The notes: a model not told the origin generated them from the letters alone. 11,577 bases of DNA from Candidatus Zixiibacteriota bacterium (GCA_963205155.1 CAUJJY010000151.1:1-11577), one strand, 5' to 3'. Shown: positions 1 through 8,051, counted from the first letter of the stretch. Program-made: numbers and translations.

Positions 1-1
1 G

Positions 2-2515
2 ATGATCTGGACATATTCGGGAAATACTGATCTGACGGTAAGTATCGACGTAAATCGTATTGCCACAGTTACGACGCCCGGCTCTGCCTGGACCGGTGGT
101 GAGACGATCACATTTACGGCAACGGATCCGGCACTTGAAACCGATTCTGATGAAGCGACTTTCACGGTACTTTCGCAGGGCTGTCCGGATGGGATGATCC
201 ATTACTGGCAGTTGGACGAGACCTCGGCGCCTCCCTTTGTTGACAGCTATGGCACAACGGATGCGACCTGTACGGACTGCCCGACACCGGTTGCGGGAGT
301 TGTCGACGGCGCGCAGGAATTTGACCGATTGACTGATATGGTGACTGTGCCGGATGACGGAACATACGATTGGTCGGCGACTTCGGACTATACAATCGAG
401 TTCTGGCTGAACAAGAGCAGCGGATGCGACGGGTCGACGCAGCCTGACAACGAAGTTGTCGTTGGCCGTTCCGGCGGCGGTTGGTGGATCGGTGTAATGT
501 GCGAGGCCGGCGCCAATCAGACCAGGGTGCGCGCCTACTTTGGTGGGACGACTGATCTCTACAGCACGACATCAGTGACCGACGGAGTTTGGCATCATGT
601 TGCATTCGTCCGTAACAATACGGCCGGTCAGTGGCTCATGTACATCGATGGGGACCTTGAGGTATCGCAGACTTCGGCCGGCCGAAGCCTGGCGGCTTCA
701 GACCCGCTGACCATCGGGTGGTTCAATGGACCCGATCCTGGCAAGTACCGGCTGGGCGCCATGCTTGATGAACTGGCATTATATAGTTCTGCTCTGTCTG
801 AAGCCGAGATTGCCAGTCATTACAATCTCGGGTTGAGCGGCCTCGGCTATTGCCAACTCGGTATTCCGCCGGCAATCACATCAACTCCCATTACAACCGC
901 ACTTGGCAATCGCGCCTATACCTATGACGTTGATGCGACGGGTACGCCGGAACCGGTATTTTCACTAACGACAAATCCGACCGGGATGACGATCGACTCA
1001 TTGAGCGGTGTTATCAATTGGGTTCCAGCAGCGTTGGGATCATATCCGGTGACGGTCTCGGCAACGAACGCCGCTGGAGTAGATGTTCAGCCGTTTACAA
1101 TCACAGTCTCGGAAATGGCACCGCTGATTACTTCAACTCCGGATACGACCGCGATTGGCGGCGAGCTCTATGAGTACGATGTCGATGCCTCCGCATATCC
1201 GGCAGCAACGTACTTCGTCTTTGGAACACCGCCGTTTAGTCTGCCGGCCGGCCTGACATTTAACGCGACGACCGGACTGATTTCTTGGTCGAATCCGCAG
1301 CCGGGTTCACATCCGATATCGGTGCAGGCGGTGAATATACATGGCACGGACCTTCAGTCGTACGTGCTGGTAGTGACGCCGGTCGCTCCGCTGATTACAT
1401 CTACTCCGCCTTTGCTAGGGCGCACAGGCTCACTGTACCGCTATCCGGTTCACGCGAGCGGTTCACCGAAGCCATATTTCTATTTGGACATAGCGCCCTC
1501 CGGCATGGAGATTGACTCCGTAAGCGGCGAAATAACCTGGCTGCCAACGGTAGCGGGGAATTATCCGATCAAGATTCGGGTGGTTAACGTTGCCGGCGAC
1601 GATGCACAGGTTTATGTTCTTGCGGTCGCAGCGGGAATCACGGAATGCAGTTCCACGATGCTGCATTACTGGCGCCTCAATGAATTGTCAGGACCGAGTT
1701 ATGCCAATTTCTTAACGCCATTGACGGCTCAGTGTGTTGGCGCCTGCCCTACAGCCGTGGCAGGCAATGTTGACGGCGGACAGAGTTTTGGCGGCGGGAA
1801 CGTTGGATTGCAGGTGGCTGACAACGGGTCATATGACTGGATCGAAGTGGAAGACCTGGCGATTGAGTTTTGGATGAGGCGTGACATTGCTCCGGCAATT
1901 GACTCCAATGAGGTCATTGTCGGCCGATGGGGACCACAGTGGTGGATCGGTATCAACCACGACGGCGGTTCTTCGGAAATCGGCAAGCTGCGCTGCTGCA
2001 TGAGCGGCGTTAATCTGCTAAGCAGTTCCGTTGTTAATGACGATTTCTGGCACCACGTAGCTGTTTCCCGGAATGCCGGAACCCTGATGCTCTATTTGGA
2101 CGGTGTGCTCCAATCGTCGGCCGCATCCACAGTTTCGCTGGCGGCAGATGACCCCCTGACAATGGGATATTTGAACACCGGCAGTCCGACTCTGGGATAC
2201 TTGCGCTACAAAGGTATCTTGGATGAAGTGGCCATTCACAGTGACGATCTTCCGCAAACGGTGATCACCGCACACTATAACGACGGACTTGGCAGTCGTT
2301 ATTGCGCACGCTGCGGCGACTGTGATGCTAACGGGCACTTGACTATCTCTGATGTTGTCTCCTTAATTAACTATATCTTTTCCGGAGGCGCGGCTCCGGA
2401 ACCGCTGATGAGCGGAGACACCGACTGCAGCAACATGGTGACGATTTCGGACGTTGTCCATATGATCAATTTCATTTTCTCGGGAGGCCCAGAACCGTGC
2501 GCTTCCTGTAAGTAG
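2..2515 (+). CDS. Extracellular LamG / Ig-like / dockerin-type protein, 5' partial
   Basis: The last 837 residues of a large secreted protein. The reading frame is open to the left edge, so the ATG at position 2 is probably internal and the signal peptide lies outside the window. Visible domains: a piece of an Ig/cadherin-like domain (about 1-57, ending in EATFTV); a LamG-like jellyroll (about 61-284, with HYWQLDE, EFWL, VWHHVAFVR, YIDG and LDELALY); three He_PIG-type putative Ig domains (about 289-371, 373-459, 462-543), each opening with ITSTP and carrying a G-x-I-x-W strand; a second LamG (about 550-768, with HYWRLNE, FWHHVAVSR and LDEVAIH); and two dockerin-like calcium-loop repeats (about 771-833, DCDANGHLTISD and DTDCSNMVTISD, each followed by a LIN/MIN-x-IF helix and SGG). 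The family role is carbohydrate or protein binding outside the cell; no catalytic domain is visible. The substrate is unknown. A terminator follows the stop, so the gene ends its transcript. Confidence 0.9.
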   Translation: MIWTYSGNTDLTVSIDVNRIATVTTPGSAWTGGETITFTATDPALETDSDEATFTVLSQGCPDGMIHYWQLDETSAPPFVDSYGTTDATCTDCPTPVAGVVDGAQEFDRLTDMVTVPDDGTYDWSATSDYTIEFWLNKSSGCDGSTQPDNEVVVGRSGGGWWIGVMCEAGANQTRVRAYFGGTTDLYSTTSVTDGVWHHVAFVRNNTAGQWLMYIDGDLEVSQTSAGRSLAASDPLTIGWFNGPDPGKYRLGAMLDELALYSSALSEAEIASHYNLGLSGLGYCQLGIPPAITSTPITTALGNRAYTYDVDATGTPEPVFSLTTNPTGMTIDSLSGVINWVPAALGSYPVTVSATNAAGVDVQPFTITVSEMAPLITSTPDTTAIGGELYEYDVDASAYPAATYFVFGTPPFSLPAGLTFNATTGLISWSNPQPGSHPISVQAVNIHGTDLQSYVLVVTPVAPLITSTPPLLGRTGSLYRYPVHASGSPKPYFYLDIAPSGMEIDSVSGEITWLPTVAGNYPIKIRVVNVAGDDAQVYVLAVAAGITECSSTMLHYWRLNELSGPSYANFLTPLTAQCVGACPTAVAGNVDGGQSFGGGNVGLQVADNGSYDWIEVEDLAIEFWMRRDIAPAIDSNEVIVGRWGPQWWIGINHDGGSSEIGKLRCCMSGVNLLSSSVVNDDFWHHVAVSRNAGTLMLYLDGVLQSSAASTVSLAADDPLTMGYLNTGSPTLGYLRYKGILDEVAIHSDDLPQTVITAHYNDGLGSRYCARCGDCDANGHLTISDVVSLINYIFSGGAAPEPLMSGDTDCSNMVTISDVVHMINFIFSGGPEPCASCK

Positions 2516-2532
2516 CACCCCTTTCGGTCTAT

Positions 2533-2550
2533 CATACTTGTCGAAGTATG
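2533..2550 (+). other. Small perfect hairpin after the LamG gene
   Basis: CATACTT and AAGTATG form a perfect 7-bp stem around a GTCG tetraloop, 17 bp after the stop codon. There is no T-run behind it, so it is not itself a classical terminator. It may stabilise the mRNA 3' end ahead of the stronger hairpin downstream. Confidence 0.4.
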
Positions 2551-2577
2551 CTGATCTTCCCGACAGGTCAGCGTGTG

Positions 2578-2611
2578 AGCCGGGTTCGCATCATTTCGAG
2601 CCCGGCTTTTT
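2578..2611 (+). terminator. Rho-independent terminator of the LamG/dockerin gene
   Basis: AGCCGGGTTCG (2578-2588) pairs with CGAGCCCGGCT (2597-2607) over 11 bp with one T-G wobble and an 8-nt loop. It runs straight into five Ts (2607-2611). This is a textbook intrinsic terminator and separates the LamG gene from the next one. I see no gene in the remaining 2612-2789 and no clear promoter for the gene at 2790. Confidence 0.88.
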
Positions 2612-2789
2612 AGTTGTTGGAAGCGATTCAAGCGGCGAGATGTCGGGAAGTTGGCGAAGAAACTGGCATTACCGGGAGCAACTAGCTAAATTGCGACAAA
2701 AGCATCCAGAAACAGAGAACTAGATGCCCGTTCATACGTAAGTATTCTTCAAAGTCAATTGCTGTGCCTGGCATTCATCCGAGGGAGAT

Positions 2790-5138
2790 ATGAAGAAAAG
2801 CAACTATTTGGTCGTCGGATTGATTTCACTCACGTTGATTCCCCTGGAATTGACCTGGACAAGAATCTTGTCAGCCGAGTTCTTCTACACTTTCGCATTC
2901 CTGGTTTTGTCGGTGGCGATTCTGGGGCTTGGGCTTGGTGGCTTGGCGCTTCGGCTGTTCCCTGGGCTTAGCCAGCCTCGATTTATCGGACTCTACTTGT
3001 GTTTGGCGGCGATTTGCGCGGTATGTGGTCCGGGGCTGATGTTCGCAATTGCACCGGATTTTTCTTCGCTTTTCTCGAGTTGGTTGACGCTGGGGAAACT
3101 GACCCTGACAATTTTGATTCTGATGTCAGCCTATTTCTTCGGCGGGATGGCGCTTTCGCTGATATTTAAGCTCAATCATGCTCATATGCCGCGCCTGTAT
3201 ATGGCGGATTTGCTTGGCGCCGGCGCCGGTGTGGTTGCAGCAATCATTGCCATGAACTTCTTCGGAACGTTACCCGCATCTATTCTGGTGGCATTACCCG
3301 TCTTGCTTGCGTCGGTTCTCGTCAGTCGCAGAGCATGGAAAGTGGTTCCGCTGCTTCTCGCGGCAATTGTTATTGCCGTTTCTCCCGGCGCAGACGGGTG
3401 GCTGGGGCTGAAGCGAGCGGAGCGCGCCCCGGTAATCTTTACCCATTGGGACGCGATGTCGAAGATCAAGGTCTACGAGTATGATCCCGAATCGCGCGGC
3501 ATCAATATTGACAATGTCGCCAACACGCCGGTATATCGCTTTGACGGCGATTGGTCGGCAATCAATGCAGATTCGGCTGAATGGGGCATCGATGTCTCCC
3601 ACTTGATTGATCAGTTCGACTCGTGCGTGTTTTTGTCGTTAGGATCGGGGGGCGGATCCGATGTATTCCAAGCTTTGGTTGAAGGAGCTACCGAAGTTCA
3701 CGCCGTAGAAGTCAACGCCTACATCAATCGAATGATGCTGGTCGACGATACCAGCGGATACTTGCGCCCGCAACCTCCGGCACCCGACTCCACTGCTGCT
3801 CCTGATACGACCTCCGCAAATGAGCCGCCGCAACCGCTGATGAGTGTCGCCGAATTTTCGGGCCACATCTTCCGAGATCCACGCGTAAAGGTCGTGACGG
3901 AAGATGCACGGGCATATGTCCGACGGTTTGAGAACAAGTTCGATGTTATCTATTCCCTTAGTTCCAACAGCTGGGCGGCGCTGGCATCCGGTTCGTTCGC
4001 GTTGGCGGAAAACTATTTGTTCACGACCGAGGCATTCATCGACTATTGGCATGCGCTATCGGACAGCGGGTTCATGATGATGGAGCATCAGGTTTATGCA
4101 CCAAGGTTGGTAACGGAAGTTGTCGATGCGCTGACTCGCATTGGCGTTGACAAGCCTCTTGAGCATTTTGCCGTCTACGATCTGCCAAAGATGCGGCGCA
4201 CGATGATATTGCTATCAAGGCGGCCGCTTACGGACGATCTTCGTTACCAGGCCTTCGGCGACTTGACAGAAGAGCGATTCGATCAGATTCACTTGATTCA
4301 TCCGCCGGCAAACGATTCCGTCGCCAACCACTTGATTGCGCGAATAGTCAACCGGGGTTGGAAGAGCGTTGCCGATTCGGCGGCAGTCGACATTTCCCCC
4401 GTTACAGACAATCGTCCATTCGTCGCCCAGATGGGACTGTGGAAGAATTTTACGTCGGAGAAGCGTGCCAAGGTGAATCCTTATGCGGAGTTTTCCGGCT
4501 TTCCGATGGCTAATGCGATCTTGACGATGGTTCTGGCGATTACGGTTCTTCTGGCGATTCCAGTGAATTTGGTTCCCTACCTGCGAAAGGGTCCGCGTTT
4601 GCGCCCTGTTCCCTGGTTGTACTTCTTCTGTATTGGCGTTGCATTTATGGCGGTTGAGATCGTGTTGATTCAGCAGTACTCGCTGTTGATCGGGCCATCT
4701 CTTTACAGCGTCGCGACTGTTCTTTTAACACTGCTTGTGGCGTCTGGAATCGGCAGTCGATGTTCGCAGTTGGTTGGCAACCGAACTGTTTTTCTGTTTA
4801 TCACAGGTTGGGTGGTGTTAGATGCCCTGTTGTTCAGCCTGGTGGCAAGTTGGGCTGGAGGACTCACCGGCGGTCTGCGAATGCTCATCGCGGCGGTGCT
4901 GATATTCCCGCTGGGATTTTTCATGGGGATGCCGTTCCCCAAAGCTGCGATTCGCGTCGGTGAACTTATCGATTGGGGTTTCGCCGTGAACGGTGCGGCT
5001 TCGGTGCTGGGATCAGTTCTGGTGCTGATGGTCGCTTTCGCTTGGGGCTTTTCGATGGCGCTTATCTTCGCGGCGATTTTATACCTGCTGGCGTATGCCT
5101 TGATCAGCGCCAAGGGTGCATGGGCCGAAGCTCAGTAG
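2790..5138 (+). CDS. Membrane-embedded spermidine-synthase-like protein
   Basis: A 782-residue polytopic membrane protein with a central methyltransferase-fold domain. The ATG is preceded by GAGGGAG (2781-2787). Residues about 5-200 hold several hydrophobic helices. The SAM/decarboxy-SAM-type Rossmann domain runs from about 220 to 550: glycine loop LGSGGGSD (284-291), acidic strand end VEVN (306-309), EDARAY (371-376), and the family signature SPVTDNRPF (536-544). Residues about 572-775 form a second membrane block with GFFMGMPFP (709-717) and WGFAVNGAASVLGS (729-742), both typical of the membrane-fused spermidine-synthase-like family. In true aminopropyltransferases the strand after EDAR reads DVIIxDxxDP; here it is DVIYSLSSN (385-393), so the catalytic Asp position is Leu. 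A Pro/Thr-rich insert (325-349) interrupts the fold. The substrate is unknown and polyamine synthesis is doubtful. The gene is single, with no operon partner. Confidence 0.85.
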   Translation: MKKSNYLVVGLISLTLIPLELTWTRILSAEFFYTFAFLVLSVAILGLGLGGLALRLFPGLSQPRFIGLYLCLAAICAVCGPGLMFAIAPDFSSLFSSWLTLGKLTLTILILMSAYFFGGMALSLIFKLNHAHMPRLYMADLLGAGAGVVAAIIAMNFFGTLPASILVALPVLLASVLVSRRAWKVVPLLLAAIVIAVSPGADGWLGLKRAERAPVIFTHWDAMSKIKVYEYDPESRGINIDNVANTPVYRFDGDWSAINADSAEWGIDVSHLIDQFDSCVFLSLGSGGGSDVFQALVEGATEVHAVEVNAYINRMMLVDDTSGYLRPQPPAPDSTAAPDTTSANEPPQPLMSVAEFSGHIFRDPRVKVVTEDARAYVRRFENKFDVIYSLSSNSWAALASGSFALAENYLFTTEAFIDYWHALSDSGFMMMEHQVYAPRLVTEVVDALTRIGVDKPLEHFAVYDLPKMRRTMILLSRRPLTDDLRYQAFGDLTEERFDQIHLIHPPANDSVANHLIARIVNRGWKSVADSAAVDISPVTDNRPFVAQMGLWKNFTSEKRAKVNPYAEFSGFPMANAILTMVLAITVLLAIPVNLVPYLRKGPRLRPVPWLYFFCIGVAFMAVEIVLIQQYSLLIGPSLYSVATVLLTLLVASGIGSRCSQLVGNRTVFLFITGWVVLDALLFSLVASWAGGLTGGLRMLIAAVLIFPLGFFMGMPFPKAAIRVGELIDWGFAVNGAASVLGSVLVLMVAFAWGFSMALIFAAILYLLAYALISAKGAWAEAQ

Positions 5139-5160
5139 CACTGCAGCGTTTTGAGCAGTG
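5139..5160 (+). other. Weak hairpin directly after the stop codon
   Basis: CACTGC (5139-5144) and GCAGTG (5155-5160) pair over 6 bp with a 10-nt loop, starting at the first base after the TAG. No T-run follows. It could act as a weak 3' end for the spermidine-synthase-like gene, but the evidence is only the inverted repeat. I see nothing else in 5161-5304. Confidence 0.3.
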
Positions 5161-5317
5161 TGACCTTTAGACAGACTCGGCGTAATTGAGCGATGGCGAC
5201 GAGACGTTCCGTTGGCAGCACGCACCGCCGGGGACGGATTCACATTTTGGCAGGATCGAGATTCCATCGCACTGTGGATCTGTGGCGCATGCGAAAATCA
5301 ATTAGCGGCAGCAGTTC

Positions 5318-5356
5318 CCTCCCGGGAGGATGCCGCAACATCCTCCCGGTGGGAGG
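5318..5356 (-). terminator. Long GGGAGG/CCTCCC inverted repeat between convergent genes
   Basis: CCTCCCGGGAGGATG (5318-5332) pairs with 5339-5356, giving a 9-bp inner stem and a 6-bp outer stem, a CCGCAA loop and one 3-nt bulge. It begins 4 bp beyond the stop of the minus-strand repeat protein. The position fits a transcription end or mRNA-stabilising element for the convergent pair. On the minus strand no T-run follows, so a purely intrinsic terminator is uncertain. Each arm is also self-complementary, so alternative folds exist. Confidence 0.5.
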
Positions 5357-5360
5357 ATAC

Positions 5361-7634
5361 TTATTGATCAGCTTGTTTTTGCTTTGCTCCGGCATCCTTC
5401 AGTCGCGCCGCAGACAGATTCTGCTTCTGCCGCTCGACCTGATGGCGGTCGGCCTCGGCCTGCAACTCGACATCCTGGCTTGACGCCTCGGCTGATACCT
5501 GCTCCGGAGTCAGGCCAGGCATCCGCTCTAACCGCAGAGTTTCGAAACCCTTCCGTTTGGCAACAACTCGATAACTGAAAGATGCGCTACTCCTGCCATT
5601 CTGCAACTCGACGACATCAAATCCAGTTGTGGCACGAATCACCGCTGTGCCGTTGCAGTCGGGATCGTTCAGCTGAATGAACACCTTCATAGGATTTTCG
5701 GGGTTGATTGTCACCGTCGAAAGATACACCGGATCAAGTTCGATGTGCACCCTGCCGCTGACCAATTTCCCTTCGCCGAAGTCTTCAAACCAGTTCTCGG
5801 GCGATTCCTGGCAATATACGAGTCGGTATTCGTCGTTCGCCGTTTTTACAGCCGCGCTCTTCGTGCCAACAACGGTGAAGTCATCAGTTACGCGGACATC
5901 GCCATCGAAGTAGCCAGCGTATCCGGCAGTCGACGACTTTCCGTATATCGCGTACTTACTGCCGCTACCGAAGCTGGCTGCTTCGAAATAGCCTCCATAA
6001 ACAGTACCGGAACTGCGATTGGCCGCGTAGCTGGCGATGCCGTAAGCAGTAGCGCTACTCCTGCTCAAACCGACAGTACGGCCGCCATATGCAGTTCCCG
6101 TGCCGGTCGAATCCACCAAGAAATAGCCGCCGTAGCTGCTGCCGTTTCCTGAGTGTTCGCTGCGACCATAAACACCGAAAGATGAAGATGCTCCGATCAG
6201 GTTTTCCGACAGCGAATAAGTGCCGTATTGAACCTCATTCTGACCGTTCTGAGCAAGCACATAAGCCCCATATTGGGTGCCGCCGAGGCAACTCGTCGCG
6301 AAATATCCGCCATAGGCCGCACTCGTTACGTTACCGCCAGATCTTCCATACACGGCAAAGCTTTCATCCTGAACTCCCAAGTATCCGTTCGATTCTCCGT
6401 AAAGCGAGATGCTAGTGCCCCCTACTGTATTTGCAGAGAAAATCCCTCCGTAGGCAATGCCCCCGGCGAGATTGGATCCAGAACCGCTACAACCATAAGG
6501 GACATGGGCGATGGAATTCACGGTCGCAATACCTTCCAATCCTTTAGCCCATTGATTGCCGCCTTTCGCATACCCGGTGCAGCCCACTAAACTCGAATAC
6601 GCCGAAGAGTCTGCCTCGAACCAGCCACCGTACGTTTTCCCGATCCACGAGTTGCGTGCCCAAGTCTTTATGCCGTAAGTAGCCGAATCTCCTCCTGCCT
6701 CCGCTGTCGCACCCACGCCGATCCGTTTTCCTGTACCGCCATAGACTTGAAAGGATCCGCCAACTGCATCACCGCTTCCGACTTGGGAAGCTACTCCTAA
6801 GACGCCGTAGCAGTTTCTGTCGTTATTGGAATTGCCGATGGCGTATATACCCGTATGAATGCCCGAGCCGCCAGATTCGGTGCTGAAGAACCCGCCACGA
6901 GCAGCGCCCCTTCCAAGATTCTCGGCTTGCGCAAAAACGCCGTTCGAGGCATAGATATCCGAATTGTTCTCGGCACGAAGTCGAATCGCACTGGTCGTGC
7001 CAAGACCTGAGTTTTCGGAAACAAAATCGCCGGCGAATACTGCACCGGATTGGTTCTTGAACGCGCGCGCTTTGATTGCGCTGACAGTATCAGTACTGGT
7101 GCTATTCACGCTCGCGGACAGCGCCACTTTCGCTTCGGAATGCTCATTTCGAACATGCAGCGTGGTGTCGGCTGTTGAGCGAATCGTTTCTGGACCGACG
7201 ACGTTGACGAAGATCGTGTCGCACTCATGACAATCAGAAGAACTCACATCGATGCTACCAGCCACCATCGCGTAAGCCACGCTGACGATCGGCGTGCGCG
7301 GAGTCAGTTCCGCAGTTGCGCCAACTTGAATGGCGAGGAAACGGACGGAACCGTCGAACACCACGCTCTCAATATCATTTACGGTTCCAAGAATGACACT
7401 GAAGAGCCCGTCTTTGGCAGTAACCGTATTTGTTTCTGTCCATAGGGGTGTTCCGCCGACACTCTCTGCATAGATGCGAAACTGCACCGCGTAGTCGCCG
7501 TTAGCGACCGCGATCCCATCCGGTGTCGTGAGTCGACCCTGGTAAGAAATTTGGGGTGGCACAGCAAACGCTGTAGTGATGATCCCTGACAACAGGACCG
7601 CTGCAAGGGTCATGATTAAGCGATTACAATTCAT
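5361..7634 (-). CDS. Secreted fibre-like protein with ~15-residue YGGYF-type repeats
   Basis: A 757-residue exported protein. The start at 7634 is chosen because GGAGGT lies 5 nt upstream and the encoded N-terminus is a clear signal peptide (basic start, hydrophobic core, cleavage after AFA, residue 24). The in-frame upstream extension to 7724 has neither. Residues about 25-127 match the N-terminal module common in bacterial tail-fibre-like secreted proteins (ISYQGRL, ANGDYAVQFRIY, LWTE, DGLFSVILG). Residues about 171-575 are a repeat region with an aromatic-Gly step about every 15 residues (YGGYF, YGIYA, YGVLG and variants). Residues about 586-702 form a conserved C-terminal domain (TKSAAVKT, ESPENWFEDFGEG, FSYRVVAKRKGFE), followed by a Gln/Lys/Glu-rich tail to 757. 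No S74 self-cleaving chaperone motif is visible. The likely role is a surface or extracellular fibrous or adhesive structure; the partner is unknown. It is monocistronic and convergent with its neighbour. Confidence 0.85.
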   Translation of the reverse strand: MNCNRLIMTLAAVLLSGIITTAFAVPPQISYQGRLTTPDGIAVANGDYAVQFRIYAESVGGTPLWTETNTVTAKDGLFSVILGTVNDIESVVFDGSVRFLAIQVGATAELTPRTPIVSVAYAMVAGSIDVSSSDCHECDTIFVNVVGPETIRSTADTTLHVRNEHSEAKVALSASVNSTSTDTVSAIKARAFKNQSGAVFAGDFVSENSGLGTTSAIRLRAENNSDIYASNGVFAQAENLGRGAARGGFFSTESGGSGIHTGIYAIGNSNNDRNCYGVLGVASQVGSGDAVGGSFQVYGGTGKRIGVGATAEAGGDSATYGIKTWARNSWIGKTYGGWFEADSSAYSSLVGCTGYAKGGNQWAKGLEGIATVNSIAHVPYGCSGSGSNLAGGIAYGGIFSANTVGGTSISLYGESNGYLGVQDESFAVYGRSGGNVTSAAYGGYFATSCLGGTQYGAYVLAQNGQNEVQYGTYSLSENLIGASSSFGVYGRSEHSGNGSSYGGYFLVDSTGTGTAYGGRTVGLSRSSATAYGIASYAANRSSGTVYGGYFEAASFGSGSKYAIYGKSSTAGYAGYFDGDVRVTDDFTVVGTKSAAVKTANDEYRLVYCQESPENWFEDFGEGKLVSGRVHIELDPVYLSTVTINPENPMKVFIQLNDPDCNGTAVIRATTGFDVVELQNGRSSASFSYRVVAKRKGFETLRLERMPGLTPEQVSAEASSQDVELQAEADRHQVERQKQNLSAARLKDAGAKQKQADQ
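5880..7124 (-). repeat. Region coding ~15-residue (45-bp) degenerate tandem repeats
   Basis: Within the secreted protein, an aromatic or small residue followed by Gly recurs at about 201, 216, 231, 246, 261, 276, 291, 305, 320, 335, 350, 364, 380, 395, 412, 429, 441, 455, 470, 486, 501, 516, 531, 546 and 561 (numbered from the 7634 start). The spacing is mostly exactly 15. Units tend to alternate between YGGYF and YGIYx types, with an SxGxG turn between them. At DNA level the repeats have diverged, so this is a protein-level repeat rather than recent tandem duplication. Confidence 0.7.
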
Positions 7635-7639
7635 AAAGG

Positions 7640-7645
7640 ACCTCC
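7640..7645 (-). promoter_or_regulatory. Ribosome binding site that fixes the 7634 start
   Basis: On the minus strand GGAGGT lies 5 nt before the ATG at 7634. This strong site, together with the signal peptide that follows, rules out the longer in-frame ATG at 7724. Confidence 0.85.
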
Positions 7646-8051
7646 GCACGAGAAAATGAGTCAAACTCGGTGCCTTGTGGTTTTCGATATGAGGGTATGG
7701 TATACTGGACAAAAATATACGCAATTATCGCGAATGCGCAAGAAAATAGCTCGGCAACTCCATCATGAGGTCCACCCCGGTTTCAGTTGGCAGGAGTCAT
7801 TGGTATTTGCCTTAGCCACGGCATTTGGACGAACCAATCTGGTACCCAAGCACTGGGAATTCGTGTGGGATTTGGGCATAGTTTCTCGTCGGCTGACGGA
7901 AAACCCTGACTTTCGCGTGAGGATGTTTCAGGCTGTTGCGATAGTACTCTGGGTGACTTAGCATCGACTTGTTGTCCCGTGTCTCGATAAGCTATCTCAA
8001 ACGGGAGCTGGAAGGTCGTGTATGTCATGAAGCAAGGCTCACAAAAATGCC
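7646..8051. other. Long intergenic region with no convincing gene
   Basis: This stretch separates the divergent repeat-protein and perR genes. Open frames exist on both strands (a 101-codon plus frame at 7656-7961 and an 81-codon minus frame at 7783-8028), but neither has a ribosome binding site or a recognisable motif, and they overlap each other. The promoter of the minus-strand gene must lie in its left part; a weak candidate reads TTGTCC, 17 nt, TATCGA on the minus strand near 7685-7713. The rest holds one two-tier hairpin and nothing else I can support. Confidence 0.5.
7975..8006. other. Two-tier inverted repeat upstream of perR
   Basis: TCCCGT (7975-7980) and ACGGGA (8001-8006) enclose a second inverted repeat GATA (7986-7989) / TATC (7993-7996), with an internal loop between the two tiers. 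It has no T-run. It might be a regulatory hairpin or the 3' end of an unrecognised small transcript; the support is symmetry alone. Confidence 0.25.

Noticed and set aside
2538..2723. 61-codon plus-strand frame after the LamG gene
   Set aside because: It runs straight through the strong terminator at 2578-2611 and has no ribosome binding site.
2790..5138. Calling this gene speE (spermidine synthase)
   Set aside because: The catalytic Asp position is Leu and the protein is embedded in two membrane blocks, so a simple polyamine enzyme is not supported.
5880..7124. CRISPR array or DNA-level tandem repeat
   Set aside because: The 45-bp period is visible only in protein; DNA units are diverged and there are no identical repeats with spacers.
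7635..7724. N-terminal extension of the repeat protein to the ATG at 7724
   Set aside because: The ATG at 7634 has GGAGGT 5 nt upstream and starts a clean signal peptide; the extension would bury it.
7656..7961. 101-codon plus-strand frame between the repeat protein and perR
   Set aside because: It overlaps the start region of the minus-strand gene, has no ribosome binding site and no recognisable domain. An internal ATG at 7734 does not help.
7783..8028. 81-codon minus-strand frame
   Set aside because: It overlaps the plus frame above, has no start signal and an unremarkable composition.
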